Shown: in pieces, positions 1-9,315 of the stretch
How the letters are laid out: each line of letters opens with the position of its first letter
Position numbering within the stretch: position 1 is the stretch's first letter
NCBI GenBank assembly: GCA_015501605.1
Contig: JADNRZ010000018.1
Span: 1-64,000 of the forward strand
Source: Panaeolus papilionaceus
Lineage: Eukaryota > Basidiomycota > Agaricomycetes > Agaricales
Direction: 5' to 3'
Length of the DNA stretch: 64,000 nt
Translations under genes and position numbers: made by a program
The notes under the pieces: generated by a model
Told to the model about the DNA's origin: nothing
What the model saw: the letters and a program-made list of their open reading frames with translations, nothing else
Database searches by the model: none

Positions 1-1586
1 AGGTTGACGTCAATGAGACTCTCCCGCCCCCGCCCACTCCCCCGCCTGACGGCGGGGAGTGGCCGTCGAGGGCGGATCAGCTGGGCCAGCTTATGGCTGA
101 GGCTGCTGATACACCCGGATCGTTCGTGGCTGCGGGAGATGCATCTGTTCCACGATACGACCACTTCCAGGCCGCAGTAAGTGCACTTGTGTATGCTGTG
201 GACCCCGTGGAAGGACTCGAGCCATCGGTCTCTGACCCATGGCGCACCCGCCGCCCGGCGGGACGCTCTACTTCTGTTTCGGCGGAACTTGCTGCTATAC
301 AGCTCGCCTTGTGTAAGGCTATCACCTTCCCAAGATGCGAGCGCGTGTATGTATTCTCGGACTGCATGCCTGCCATCAGGCTAGCGACCGACTGCACGGA
401 GCATGGTGGTCAGGAACATAGCTTGGCCATCGTGCGCGCTCTTGCCGCTTGGCTGCCTGCGGCAGCCAACCGGCGCGTACTCTTTGTACACGTCCCTTCC
501 CAGCTTCGCTGGGGCCCACAGGGGACCGCTCATGAGATGGTCACATCTCTACCCAGTGTTCGTGTGGGGGCACGCCCCCTCACGACGCTAGACTGGCTCC
601 GCGATTTTGCAGATCGCGAGGCACTTCAACTCTGGGAAGCAAAGTTCTCGGATCCATCATACAGAGGCAGGCATTTCATGCCCCTCCATGACAAGCACGA
701 CCGTCTACTCAAGCCCATCACGAAGAAGGGTGGGTCTTGGTTATCCGCGTTCGAGGCCGGGCCACCGTCCTTGACCGCACGCGCAGTTCGTTGTATTACA
801 GGCCACGCTCCCATCGGTGAATACTATCACCGTATGCAATTCAACTTACCCGCACCTCGGTGCGCCTGCAGGCGCTTCGGGACGCGCTCTCATATCTTGT
901 GCTCCTGCCGGAAGTACAAGCACTATCGCGGGCACCCATGGGATACATGGGAGCTCTATAAATACTTGAACGCGAACCCGCTCGCGTTCTCCTTTGCCGC
1001 GATACGCCCTTCCCACCCTCGGGAGGAGGAGGGCGTCGGATAAAGATCTGAAGTGGGGTGGTTGTTGGGGTCCCGAACATTCAGGAGGCCGAGACGATGG
1101 CCCGTCCCCCGAGCGGTCCTTAATTGGATGCCAGCGACGGGGCCCTTGCGTGCTGGAAGCTTCGGCGCTACAACCAGTGGTCGGGGAGCACACTTCGGTG
1201 TGTACGCGGGATATAGTTTAGCCGCCTGGTGCCTGTCCATGGGTAACCAAGGGCTTCGAGTAGTAGGCACCCCTTCGGGGCACCACCACTTCTGTTCAAC
1301 AACCGGGTCGAGGGCGTTAACCTGACGACGCTCGGTTGATCACTTTGGACTGCCGCCTTCTTCGGAGGGAGAGGCTTATTCGCCGCGCAATTGGCTTTGA
1401 TATCTTGCCCCACGTACTTTGCTCGCGCTTCGCGCTCGCTTTAGTTTAGTCTGCCGTGGTATATACCCAACTTAATTGGGGAGTGGTCATTCTGGTAGCT
1501 AGCTACTCGTTTGTATTTACTGTGATCCGACCGGACTGCCAGCCGCGCACCGGTATATAAATTGTTGAACCAAAAAAAAAAAAAAA
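1..1586 (+). mobile_element. LINE family A (Tad1-like), 3' part with poly-A tail
   Basis: The 3' third of a non-LTR retrotransposon runs in from the window edge. It contains the RNase H end of ORF2, about 530 bp of 3' UTR, and the family-A 3' tail (CCGGTATATAAATTGTTGA then ACC) followed by 15 A (1572-1586). The UTR includes a GC hairpin (gcacccCTTCGgggcacc-like, about 1267-1285) that recurs in every A copy. The poly-A is followed directly by a minus-strand ORF2 fragment of another LINE, so this copy appears inserted in that element. Seen: tail, UTR and repeated copies elsewhere. Inference: insertion order. Confidence 0.9.
3..1043 (+). CDS. LINE-A ORF2, RNase H domain and C-terminus (5' end outside window)
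   Basis: The frame is open from base 3 to the TGA at 1041-1043. An RNase H fold is suggested by an Asp in GDASVP, the Glu in AELAAI and the Asp in FSDCMPAI, followed by HVPSQLRWGPQGTAHEM. A C-terminal Cys/His cluster (CACRRFGTRSHILCSC) follows, as in other Tad1-clade ORF2 proteins. In the family this domain removes the RNA strand during target-primed reverse transcription. No disabling change is visible in this part, so it is the best-preserved A C-terminus in the window. The rest of ORF2 lies upstream of the window. Confidence 0.85.
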   Translation, partial: VDVNETLPPPPTPPPDGGEWPSRADQLGQLMAEAADTPGSFVAAGDASVPRYDHFQAAVSALVYAVDPVEGLEPSVSDPWRTRRPAGRSTSVSAELAAIQLALCKAITFPRCERVYVFSDCMPAIRLATDCTEHGGQEHSLAIVRALAAWLPAAANRRVLFVHVPSQLRWGPQGTAHEMVTSLPSVRVGARPLTTLDWLRDFADREALQLWEAKFSDPSYRGRHFMPLHDKHDRLLKPITKKGGSWLSAFEAGPPSLTARAVRCITGHAPIGEYYHRMQFNLPAPRCACRRFGTRSHILCSCRKYKHYRGHPWDTWELYKYLNANPLAFSFAAIRPSHPREEEGVG

Positions 1587-2177
1587 GTAAAGTCCACCCA
1601 GTCGCGCTCAGGCGCATCTGGCAGCTCGTCGAGAATGGACGCATCAAACGCTCTGCCAGAGGCAGCATTGTACGTCCCATGTAGAGCGTCCCAGAGATCG
1701 CTCAGTTCGTTGCAAGGCTGGTTGTTGTACCGGATAGCTTCGCATTGTGGCAACTTGCGCTGTTTGACCCACTCCATGAGGTCCCAGGGGCGCTTGTTGG
1801 TTTCTGCAACCTCCTTGATTCGTTCATCAAAGAAGTCGCGTTTGGCCGCCTTAGTGGCAGAACGGAAGAGGCGCCAGTCCAGATCGTCTCTGGAGGTGCG
1901 GAATTGGTCGAGCAGTTCGGAGCACTCATCGTTCCACCAAGGTCGAGAGCGCCGCGTAATGACAGCCTCAGTCGCATGGTCATCCCATGCTTTAGCAATC
2001 GCCTCAGCCATTGCTTGCGCTCTGGCCTCCACGTCACCAGCTGAATGAAGCTCACCGCTTTGGACCCCCTGCATGCGGCGAATGATGTTGGCGAGGAACT
2101 CTTCCTCCTCTTCGCTCCCAGCTTTGATTGTCATCCTAGGCACACCAGCAGCGCCAGGAACGATAACAACAACGCTC
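1587..2177 (-). mobile_element. Fragment of a LINE ORF2 (linker between endonuclease and RT)
   Basis: Coding similarity runs on the minus strand (about 2143 to 1590). The peptide contains WWNDEC, AETNKRPWDLM.WV..RKLP.CEAI and LHGTYN, and is collinear with residues between the endonuclease and RT of the A element at 11.8-12.2 kb but clearly diverged from it. It may therefore be the missing ORF2 middle of family B or of a third family. It is bounded left by the poly-A of an A copy and right by the poly-T of a B copy, so both neighbours probably inserted into it. No start or stop belongs to it. Confidence 0.75.
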
Positions 2178-3061
2178 TTTTTTTTTTTTTTTTAATCAAC
2201 AATTTATATACCGGGGCTCGTTAGCAGTCCGGTCGTGATCATCGCTAATATACATGAGATAAACTACATATACACCAACTCCTACTAAATACTCCAAACG
2301 TATCAAGAAATGAAGGGGGCTTGAGAGCTGCCCCAAGCTCAGAAGGGGACCTAAGGGCGATGGTTATGAAGCATAGCTTGCCTAAATCCAGGACAGGGGC
2401 AGTGCCGCGAAGCGGCAGTGCAGAGGAGTGGTGGAAGAAAAAACCGAAGGGAGAAGGGTGCCCGCCAAAGACGTATGTGTTGAATCACAGTAAACATCTA
2501 CATCCAGAACAACTTTGGGAAGCGCTGAAGGATGATAACCCAACCCCCTCCATCCACTCAGCCATACCCAGCGCGATTGCGAGGCCTGGTGAAGGAGAAT
2601 GCAGCTGGGTTATCCTTGAGGAAGCGCACCAACCCAACAAGAGTTGATGGAACAGATTTGCCTTTGAACAAGCGACAACGGGCAAGAATGTGGAGTCGGT
2701 CCATGCGTGGTGAGCCGCAGGGGCAGGCTGTGGGTTCTAGAGGTTTGAAGCGCGCATAATATGAGCCCATCGGAGCGTGGTTGGTGATGCAACACACAGC
2801 GCGAGCCGTTAATGTAGGGGACTCGTCGATTCGAGGGATCCAATGACCGGACTTTGCAGCAGTTGGAGTGATTTCGATGTCCTTGAGGGACTTGAGCACC
2901 AAGAAGTGATGCCCTCGCACTTGTGGAGCCATGAACTGACGAGTCCATGCCCCTTCGCACCTAGCATCAGCCTCGCGACGAAGCCAGGAGAGGGTAGTGT
3001 TGACTTTGCGACCAACAGAGACGGTGAGCTGACGTGCCATGCAGTGAGCTTTGTAGTGGGG
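2178..3061 (-). mobile_element. LINE family B, 5'-truncated 3' end
   Basis: The element starts with a poly-T tract (2178-2193, the poly-A tail on the minus strand), followed by the B 3' tail and about 350 bp of 3' UTR. The ORF2 C-terminus (minus, about 3061 to 2558) follows. The coding part contains the end of RNase H (PHYKAHCMARQ), the stretch SPTLTARAV.CITNHAPMG, the Cys/His cluster CPCGSPRMDRLHILARC, and a C-terminus ending NRAGYG. It is truncated at its 5' side, where an A copy begins. Identification rests on near-identical copies at 16.4-17.6 kb and 50.3-51.7 kb. Confidence 0.88.
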
Positions 3062-4965
3062 TGACTGCTCTGGCACTAGTGCTGGAACATGACAAGTCTG
3101 AGCTATTCCACTTCGCGCGCAGACGGGATGGTGTTAATCCCCCCATTGACTTGGGGTACGCGCCCTATATGGGCACTACGCCATTGAAGCCCAAGCCTAT
3201 CTGGAGGTATCTGGGATTCTACTTTGATCGCGGGCTCACCTTCAGGGAGCACGTACATTATTATACTACAAAAGCACTCACCACGGTCAAGGCCATGGGG
3301 ATGCGTGGTAACTCACTCCGGGGACTCTCCCCTGTCCAACAATGTCTTCTGTACCGTACGTGCGTTCTTCCGATCGCCACGTATGGTCACAGACTTTGGT
3401 TCTTCAGAGGTTCCTGCAACAAGGAACTCCTGAAAATGTTCAACGGGATGCAGTGCAAGGCTGCCCTATGGATCACAGGTGCGTTTAAGACCACTCCCAT
3501 AGGTGGAGCAGAGGCCCTGGCGGGCCTCCTTCCAATCCCTCTGCTCCTCCATCGTCTGACTGACCGCTCCACCTGGCGCGTTGGGACGCTTGCGTCCAGT
3601 CACCCCCTTCGGGGGTTCCTTTGCCCATATGTCCAAGTCCGAAAAGGCAAAGACCTCTGGGGCCGTTATGGAGATCATTTCACATCTCCCCCAACTGACC
3701 AAGCCCATCAAGCTTCTGCCCGATGAGTCCAGGCCTGGCAATCGACTCACTGAACGCTTCTCCCACCAGGTTGATGTCAATGAGACCCTCCGGCCCCTGC
3801 CCACTCCCCCGCCTGACGGTGGGGAGTGGCCGTTGAGGGCGGATCAGCTAGTCCAGCTTATGGCTGAGGCTGCTAATACACCAGGTTCGTTTGTGGCAGC
3901 TGGCGATGTGTCGGTAACACATTATGACCACTTCCAGGCTGCAGTAAGTGCACTTGTGTATGCTGTGGACCCAGTGGAAGGACTCGAGCCATCGGTCGAC
4001 GACCCATGGCGCACCTGCCGCCCGGCAGGACGCTCTACTTCCGTCGCGGCGGAACTTGCAGCTATACGGCTCGCCTTGTGTAAGGCTATTACCTTCCCAA
4101 GGTGTGAGCGCGTGTATGTATTCTCGGATTGCATGCCTGCTATCAGACTAGCAACTGACTGCACGGAGCACGGTGGACAGGAACACAGCCTGGCCATTGT
4201 GCGCGCTCTTGCTGCGTACTTTTTGTACACGTCCCCTCCCAGCTTCGCTGGGGTCCACAGGGGACCGCTCATGAGATGGTCACATCTCTGCCCGGTGTTC
4301 AAGTGGGGGCACGCCCCCTCACGACGCTAGACTGGCTCCGCGATTTTGCAGATCGCGAGGCACTTTTACTCTGGGAAGCAAAGTTCTCAGATCCATCATA
4401 CAGAGGCAGGCATTTTATGCCCCTCCATGACAAGCACGACCGTCTACTCAAGCCCACCACGAAGAAGGGTGGGTCTTGGTTATCCGCGTTCGAGGCCGGG
4501 CCACCGTCCTTGACCGCACGCGCAGTTCGTTGTATTACGGGCCACGCTCCCATCGGTGAATACTATCACCGTATGCAATTCAACTTACCCGCACCTCGGT
4601 GCGCCTGCAGGCGCTTCGGGACGCGCTCTCATATCTTGTGCTCCTGCCGGAAGTACAAGCACTATCGCGGGCACCCATGGGACACGTGGGAGCTCTATAA
4701 ATACTTGAACGCGAACCCGCTCGCGTTCTCCTTTGCCGCGATACGCCCTTCCCACCCTCGGGAGGAGGAGGGCGTCGGATAAAGCTCTGAAGTGGGGTGG
4801 TTGTTGGGGTCCAGAACATTCAGGTGGCCGAGACAATGGCCCGTCCCCCAAGCGGTCCTTAATTGGATGCCAGCGACGGGGCCCTTGCGTGCTGGAAGCT
4901 TCGGCATTACAACCAGTGGTCGGGGAGCGCACTTCAGTGTGTACGTGGGATAGAGTTTAGCTGCC
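3062..4965 (+). mobile_element. LINE family A fragment, RT end to 3' UTR, tail lost
   Basis: This is a plus-strand A copy that begins inside the RT thumb region and stops in the 3' UTR at 4965, where a poly-T tract begins. It lacks the last roughly 350 bp of the A 3' UTR and its own poly-A. Together with the following minus-strand A copy it forms an inverted repeat with arms of about 1.1 kb. Confidence 0.85.
3063..4782 (+). pseudogene. LINE-A ORF2 C-terminal half, frameshifted
   Basis: The translated segments in order are: RT C-terminal region (LVLEHDKSELFHF, WRYLGFYFDRGLTF, ALWITGAF), RNase H (AELAAI, FSDCMPAI), and the C-terminal Cys/His cluster. Compared with other A copies the frame shifts near 3,620. 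A segment of about 28 bp is missing near 4,218 (between the alanine-rich stretch and the FLYTS-encoding sequence), which shifts the frame again. It cannot encode a working ORF2. Confidence 0.85.
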
Positions 4966-6442
4966 TTTTTTTTTTTTTTTGGTTCAACAATTTATATACC
5001 GGTGCATGGCTGGCAGTCCGGTCGGATCACGGTAAATACAAACGAGTAGCTAACTACCAGAATGACCACTCCCCAATTAAGTTGGGTATATACCACGGCA
5101 GACTAATCTAAGGCGAGCGCGAAGTGCGAGCAAAGAACGTGGGGCAAGATATCCAGGCCGATTGCGCGGCAAATAAGCCTCTCCCTCCGAGGAAGGCGGC
5201 AGTCCAAAGTGATCAACTGAGCGTCGTCAGGTTAATGCCCTCAACCTGGTTGTCAAACAGAAGTGGTGGTGCCCCAAAGGGGCGCCTACTACTCGAAGCC
5301 CTTGGTTACCTGTGGACGGGCACCAGGCGGTTAAACTCCATCCTGCATACACACCGAAATGTGCTCCCCGACCACTGGTTGTAACGCCGAAGCTTCCAGC
5401 ACACAAGGGCCCCGTCGCTGGCATCCAATTAAGGACCGCTTGGGGGACGGGCCATTGTCTCGGCCACCTGAATGTTCTGGACCCCAACAACCACCCCACT
5501 TCAGAGCTTTATCCGACGCCCTCCTCCTCCGAGGGTGGGAAGGGCGTATCGCGGCAAAGGAGAACGCGAGCGGGTTCGCGTTCAAGTATTTATAGAGCTC
5601 CCACGTGTCCCATGGGTGCCCGCGATAGTGCTTGTACTTCCGGCAGGAGCACAAGATATGAGAGCGCGTCCCGAAGCGCCTGCAAGCGCAACGAGGAGCG
5701 GGGAGGTTGAACTGCATACAGTGATAATATTCACCGATGGGAGCGTGGCCCGTAATACAACGAACTGCACGTGCGGTCAAGGACGGTGGTCCGGCCTCGA
5801 ACGCGGATAACCAAGACCCACCCTTCTTCGTGGTGGGCTTGAGTAGACGGTCGTGCTTGTCATGGAGGGGCATGAAATGCCTGCCTCTGTATGATGGATC
5901 CGAGAACTTTGCTTCCCAGAGTTGAAGTGCCTCGCGATCTGCAAAATCGCGGAGCCAGTCTAGCGTCATGAGGGGGCGGGCCCCCACACGAACGCTGGGT
6001 AGAGATGTGACCATCTCGTGAGCGGTCCCCTGTGGGCCCCAGCGAAGCTGGGAGGGGACGTGTACAAAGAGTACGCGCCGGTTGGCTGCTGCAGGCAGCC
6101 AAGCGGCAAGAGCGCACACGATGGCCAGGCTGTGTTCCTGACCACTGTGCTCCGTGCAATTGGTCGCTAGCCTGATAGCAGGCATGCAGTCCGAGAATAC
6201 ATACACGCGCTCGCACCTTGGGAAGGTAATAGCCTTACACAAGGCGAGCCGTATAGCTGCAAGTTCCGCCGCGACGGAAGTAGAGCGTCCTGCCAGGCGG
6301 CGGGTGTGCCATGGGTCATCAACCGATGGCTCGAGTCCTTCCACTAGGTCCACAGCATACACAAGTGCACTTACTGCGGCCTGGAAGTGGTCATAATGTG
6401 GTACCGACACATCGCCAGCTGCCACAAACGAACCTGGTGTAT
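4966..6442 (-). mobile_element. LINE family A, 5'-truncated, opposite orientation
   Basis: The poly-T at 4966-4980 is the poly-A tail read on the minus strand. The full A 3' UTR and the RNase H part of ORF2 follow up to about 6442. A 1-nt deletion near 5,530 alters the C-terminus, so the frame runs on past the normal stop. Its RNase H part mirrors the preceding plus-strand copy. I do not find a matching target-site duplication on the two sides, so this pair is not a simple nested insertion. Confidence 0.85.
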
Positions 6443-6756
6443 GCACCGTTCACTCGTGGGGTGTTGCCGAGGCAACCCCAACTCTAACCCACCCGTCCCC
6501 CCGACTCCGTCGGGGGAGGCGTGCCCTCATCGGTTCCCCTGCGTCAATTGCAAAGGGGACCACGCGGCGGATGCCCGCAACTGCCCGTTCTGGCGTAACC
6601 GGTTCGATGAGAACTGGTATGTTAGGGCGTATGCTAAGGTGAGTAGCCGACATGGCTCTGCACCCAAAATCTCACACAATCGTTCTTAGAAATGAGTCAA
6701 ATCAAATCAAAGGACATTAGTGTATTTTCTCAGAATGTTTGTAAAAACTATGAACA
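6443..6756 (+). mobile_element. LINE family A fragment covering the ORF1/ORF2 junction
   Basis: The fragment encodes the last part of ORF1 (stop TAG at 6687-6689) with the finger CVNCKGDHAADARNC (C-x2-C-x3-H-x6-C) and the ending KISHNRS. After a 2-nt gap comes the ORF2 ATG (6692) with the opening residues of the endonuclease (MSQIKSKDISVFSQNVCKNYE). It breaks off at about 6756, where the 5' end of a B element begins. The 2-nt spacing between ORF1 stop and ORF2 start is seen in all A copies. Confidence 0.82.
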
Positions 6757-6888
6757 CAACTCCTTCTTAGTCCGGAACCACCATCTCGAGTCGTGGGAAA
6801 ATCCCGCCCGTCGCATCAAACGTCCACCACAGCTCAACGAGAGGTCCGATCTCAATATCGTAAACGGAATCGCATACAGCACACACTC

Positions 6889-7854
6889 ATGTCCCAACCC
6901 TCCAAAGGGATTGGCACGGATCGCACTAGATCCGATGTCAGAGTCCCAGCATTATCCAGCTCGTCTGGCAGGCTCCCAAACTCTCCAGCGGATCGCTCAC
7001 CTCGTTCTGCGTCCCCATACCCCACCACACAGTCTGAGAGGGCTGCAGTGAGGGGTCCCAAGCAACCAGCAGCGTCCAGGAGCAATCCTGCAAGCGCAGG
7101 GTCTGATGCCAGCAGTCCCATGTCCACAGCATCTGCACCAGCTTCTACAACATCCAACAGCACAATCCACCATCAGGCAACTCTCCTGCAGTTGTCTCAT
7201 GCCAGCAATGGTGTGAGGGGAGACCTGGCAGCTGCTGTTAGCGCGATCAACCAGATCTCTAACTGGATTAGAGGTCATTCCACCACTGCATCGGACAACG
7301 ATGCCTCTTACATGGCTACATCGGTTCTGCAGCTCTTGCAAGCGATGGCTAACTCTCCCTGGGCTGCAGTTGTGCCCATAACGGATTCAGACACAGTACA
7401 TCCTGATTTCAATCAGTGTGTTGCTAATATCATTGGAGCGGAGCAGGAGAAGCCCAACGAGGCGAACAATGAAGAGGATGCCAGCAGTGAGTCCTCAGCT
7501 GCCACACTTCACTTTCCAACACAGCCAGTGCCATTCCCTGTTGATGCATCAGGTGACACTCACATGACCGATACCTCCGCCCCACCGACGCAGGAGGGAC
7601 CGCCCCCGACGGCGCGCTTGCCCAAAAAGAAAGGAAAAGCGCCGATCAATTCTGGCCGCCCCTGGGCCGAAATGATTCGTCGTCCCGTTCCACCGCCCCC
7701 TGTGCGCAGTGGGCGCGCAGGACCGACTCCCCCCGCTGCGGCGAAACGAGGCAACACATATGCCAACGTTGCGAAGGCAGCAGCTGCTCCTGCGAAGGGT
7801 GGCAACAATAATCAAGGTGGCACCGTCATTGCTCTTGCAAGGGCGCTGCCAGCG
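6889..7854 (+). CDS. LINE-B ORF1, N-terminal part (interrupted)
   Basis: This is the N-terminal half of the LINE ORF1 protein: serine/proline-rich and low in complexity, with a helical stretch around NGVRGDLAAAVSAINQISNWIRG that resembles the equivalent segment in A ORF1 (DLKAAI.SVREIRHWM). A basic proline-rich tract follows. ORF1 proteins bind the element RNA, and the fingers are in the separated downstream half (15256-16285). The ATG at 6889 is chosen because composition changes there and the frame upstream is not conserved in character. Interrupted by the A insertion after the alanine/leucine stretch. Confidence 0.7.
7842..7854 (+). repeat. Target-site duplication, left copy (A into B)
   Basis: GGCGCTGCCAGCG lies directly before the poly-T of the minus-strand A element, and the same 13 bp follow that element's 5' end at 15256-15268. 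An inverted third copy lies at 18684-18696, where a duplicated A/B junction occurs. Confidence 0.85.
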
Positions 7855-9315
7855 TTTTTTTTTTTTTTTTTGGTTCAACAATTTATATACTGGTGCGCGG
7901 CTGGCAGTCCGGTCGGATCACAGTAAATACAAACGAGTAGCTAACTACCAGAATGACCACTCCCCAATTAGGTTGGGTATATACCACGGCAGACTAAACG
8001 AATGCGAGCGCGAAGCGCGAGCAAAGTACGTGGGGCAAGATATCAAAGCCGATTGCGCGGCAAGTAAGCCTCTCCCTCCGAAGAAGGCGGCAGTCCAAAG
8101 TGATCAACCAAGCGTCGTCAGGTTAACGCCCTCGACCCGGTTGTCGAACAGAAGTGGTGGTGCCCCGAAGGGGCGCCTACTACGCAAAGCCCTTGGTTAC
8201 CCATGGACGGGCACCAGGCGGCTAAACTCTATCCCACGTACGCACCGAAGTGCGCTCCCCAACCACTGGTTGTAGCGCCGAAGCTTCCAGCACGCAAGGG
8301 CCCCGTCGCTGGCATCCAATTAAGGACCGCTTGGGGGACGGGCCATTGTCTCGGCCTCCTGAATGTTCGGGACCCCAACAACCACCCCACTTCAGAGCTT
8401 TATCCGACGCCCTCCTCCTCCCGAGGGCGGGAAGGGCGTATGGCGGCAAAGAAGGGTGGGTCTTGGTTATCCGCGTTCGAGGCCGGCCCCCCGTCCTTGA
8501 CCGCACGCGCAGTCCGTTGTATTACGGGCCACGCTCCCATCGGTGAATACTATCACCGTATGCAATTCAACCTCCCCGCACCCCGGTGCGCCTGCGGGCG
8601 CTTCGGGACGCGCTCTCACATCTTGTGCTCCTGTCGGAAGTACAAGCACTATTGCGGGCACCCATGGGATACATGGGAGCTCTATAAATACTTGAACGCG
8701 AACCCGCTCGCGTTCTCCTTTGCCGCCATACGCCCTTCCCGCCCTCGGGAGGAGGAGGGCGTCGGATAAAGCTCTGAAGTGGGGTGGTTGTTGGGGTCCC
8801 GAACATTCAGGAGGCCGAGACAATGGCCCGTCCCCCAAGCGGTCCTTAATTGGATGCCAGCGACGGGGCCCTTGCGTGCTGGAAGCTTCGGCGCTACAAC
8901 CAGTGGTTGGGGAGCGCACTTCGGTGCGTACGTGGGATAGAGTTTAGCCGCCTGGTGCCCGTCCATGGGTAACCAAGGGCTTTGCGTAGTAGGCGCCCCT
9001 TCGGGGCACCACCACTTCTGTTCGACAACCGGGTCGAGGGCGTTAACCTGACGACGCTTGGTTGATCACTTTGGACTGCCGCCTTCTTCGGAGGGAGAGG
9101 CTTACTTGCCGCGCAATCGGCTTTGATATCTTGCCCCACGTACTTTGCTCGCGCTTCGCGCTCGCATTCGTTTAGTCTGCCGTGGTATATACCCAACCTA
9201 ATTGGGGAGTGGTCATTCTGGTAGTTAGCTACTCGTTTGTATTTACTGTGATCCGACCGGACTGCCAGCCGCGCACCAGTATATAAATTGTTGAACCAAA
9301 AAAAAAAAAAAAAAA
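7855..9315. repeat. A/A palindrome: arms about 597 bp, spacer 268 bp
   Basis: The left arm 7855-8450 (poly-T plus A 3' UTR on the minus strand) and the right arm 8719-9315 (A 3' UTR plus poly-A on the plus strand) are near-identical inverted copies. The spacer 8451-8718 is an ORF2 C-terminus segment in plus orientation, although the surrounding host element is minus. See the findings for evidence that the spacer was inverted. Confidence 0.85.
8719..9315 (+). mobile_element. 5'-truncated LINE-A copy nested in the minus-strand A element
   Basis: It covers the end of ORF2 (stop near 8769), the 3' UTR and poly-A (9297-9315). GACCCACCCTTCTT follows directly (9316-9329), the expected right-hand TSD. 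The left TSD is found only as its reverse complement at 8449-8462. Confidence 0.8.

Larger units (their letters stand above)
6757..7854 (+). mobile_element. LINE family B, 5' UTR and first half of ORF1
   Basis: The sequence 6757-6888 is a probable 5' UTR. The ORF1 reading frame starts at 6889 (MSQPSKGIG) and is cut at 7854 by the poly-T of a minus-strand A element. The last 13 bp (GGCGCTGCCAGCG, 7842-7854) recur at 15256-15268, where the ORF1 frame resumes. The two parts therefore belong to one B element split by A. Confidence 0.8.

Noticed and set aside
93..397. Antisense and alternative-frame ORFs over LINE sequence throughout 1-28 kb and 40-53 kb
   Set aside because: They recur with every copy because the sense strand is conserved and GC-rich. 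None has domain or start context.
5331..5515. Genuine C-terminal extension of RNase H in the minus-strand A copy
   Set aside because: It is 3' UTR read through after a 1-nt deletion near 5,530. Other A copies stop after EEEGVG.
6793..6888. ORF1 of LINE-B starting at 6793
   Set aside because: The frame is open but the residues before 6889 have no ORF1 character. The ATG at 6889 followed by a Ser/Pro-rich segment fits better.
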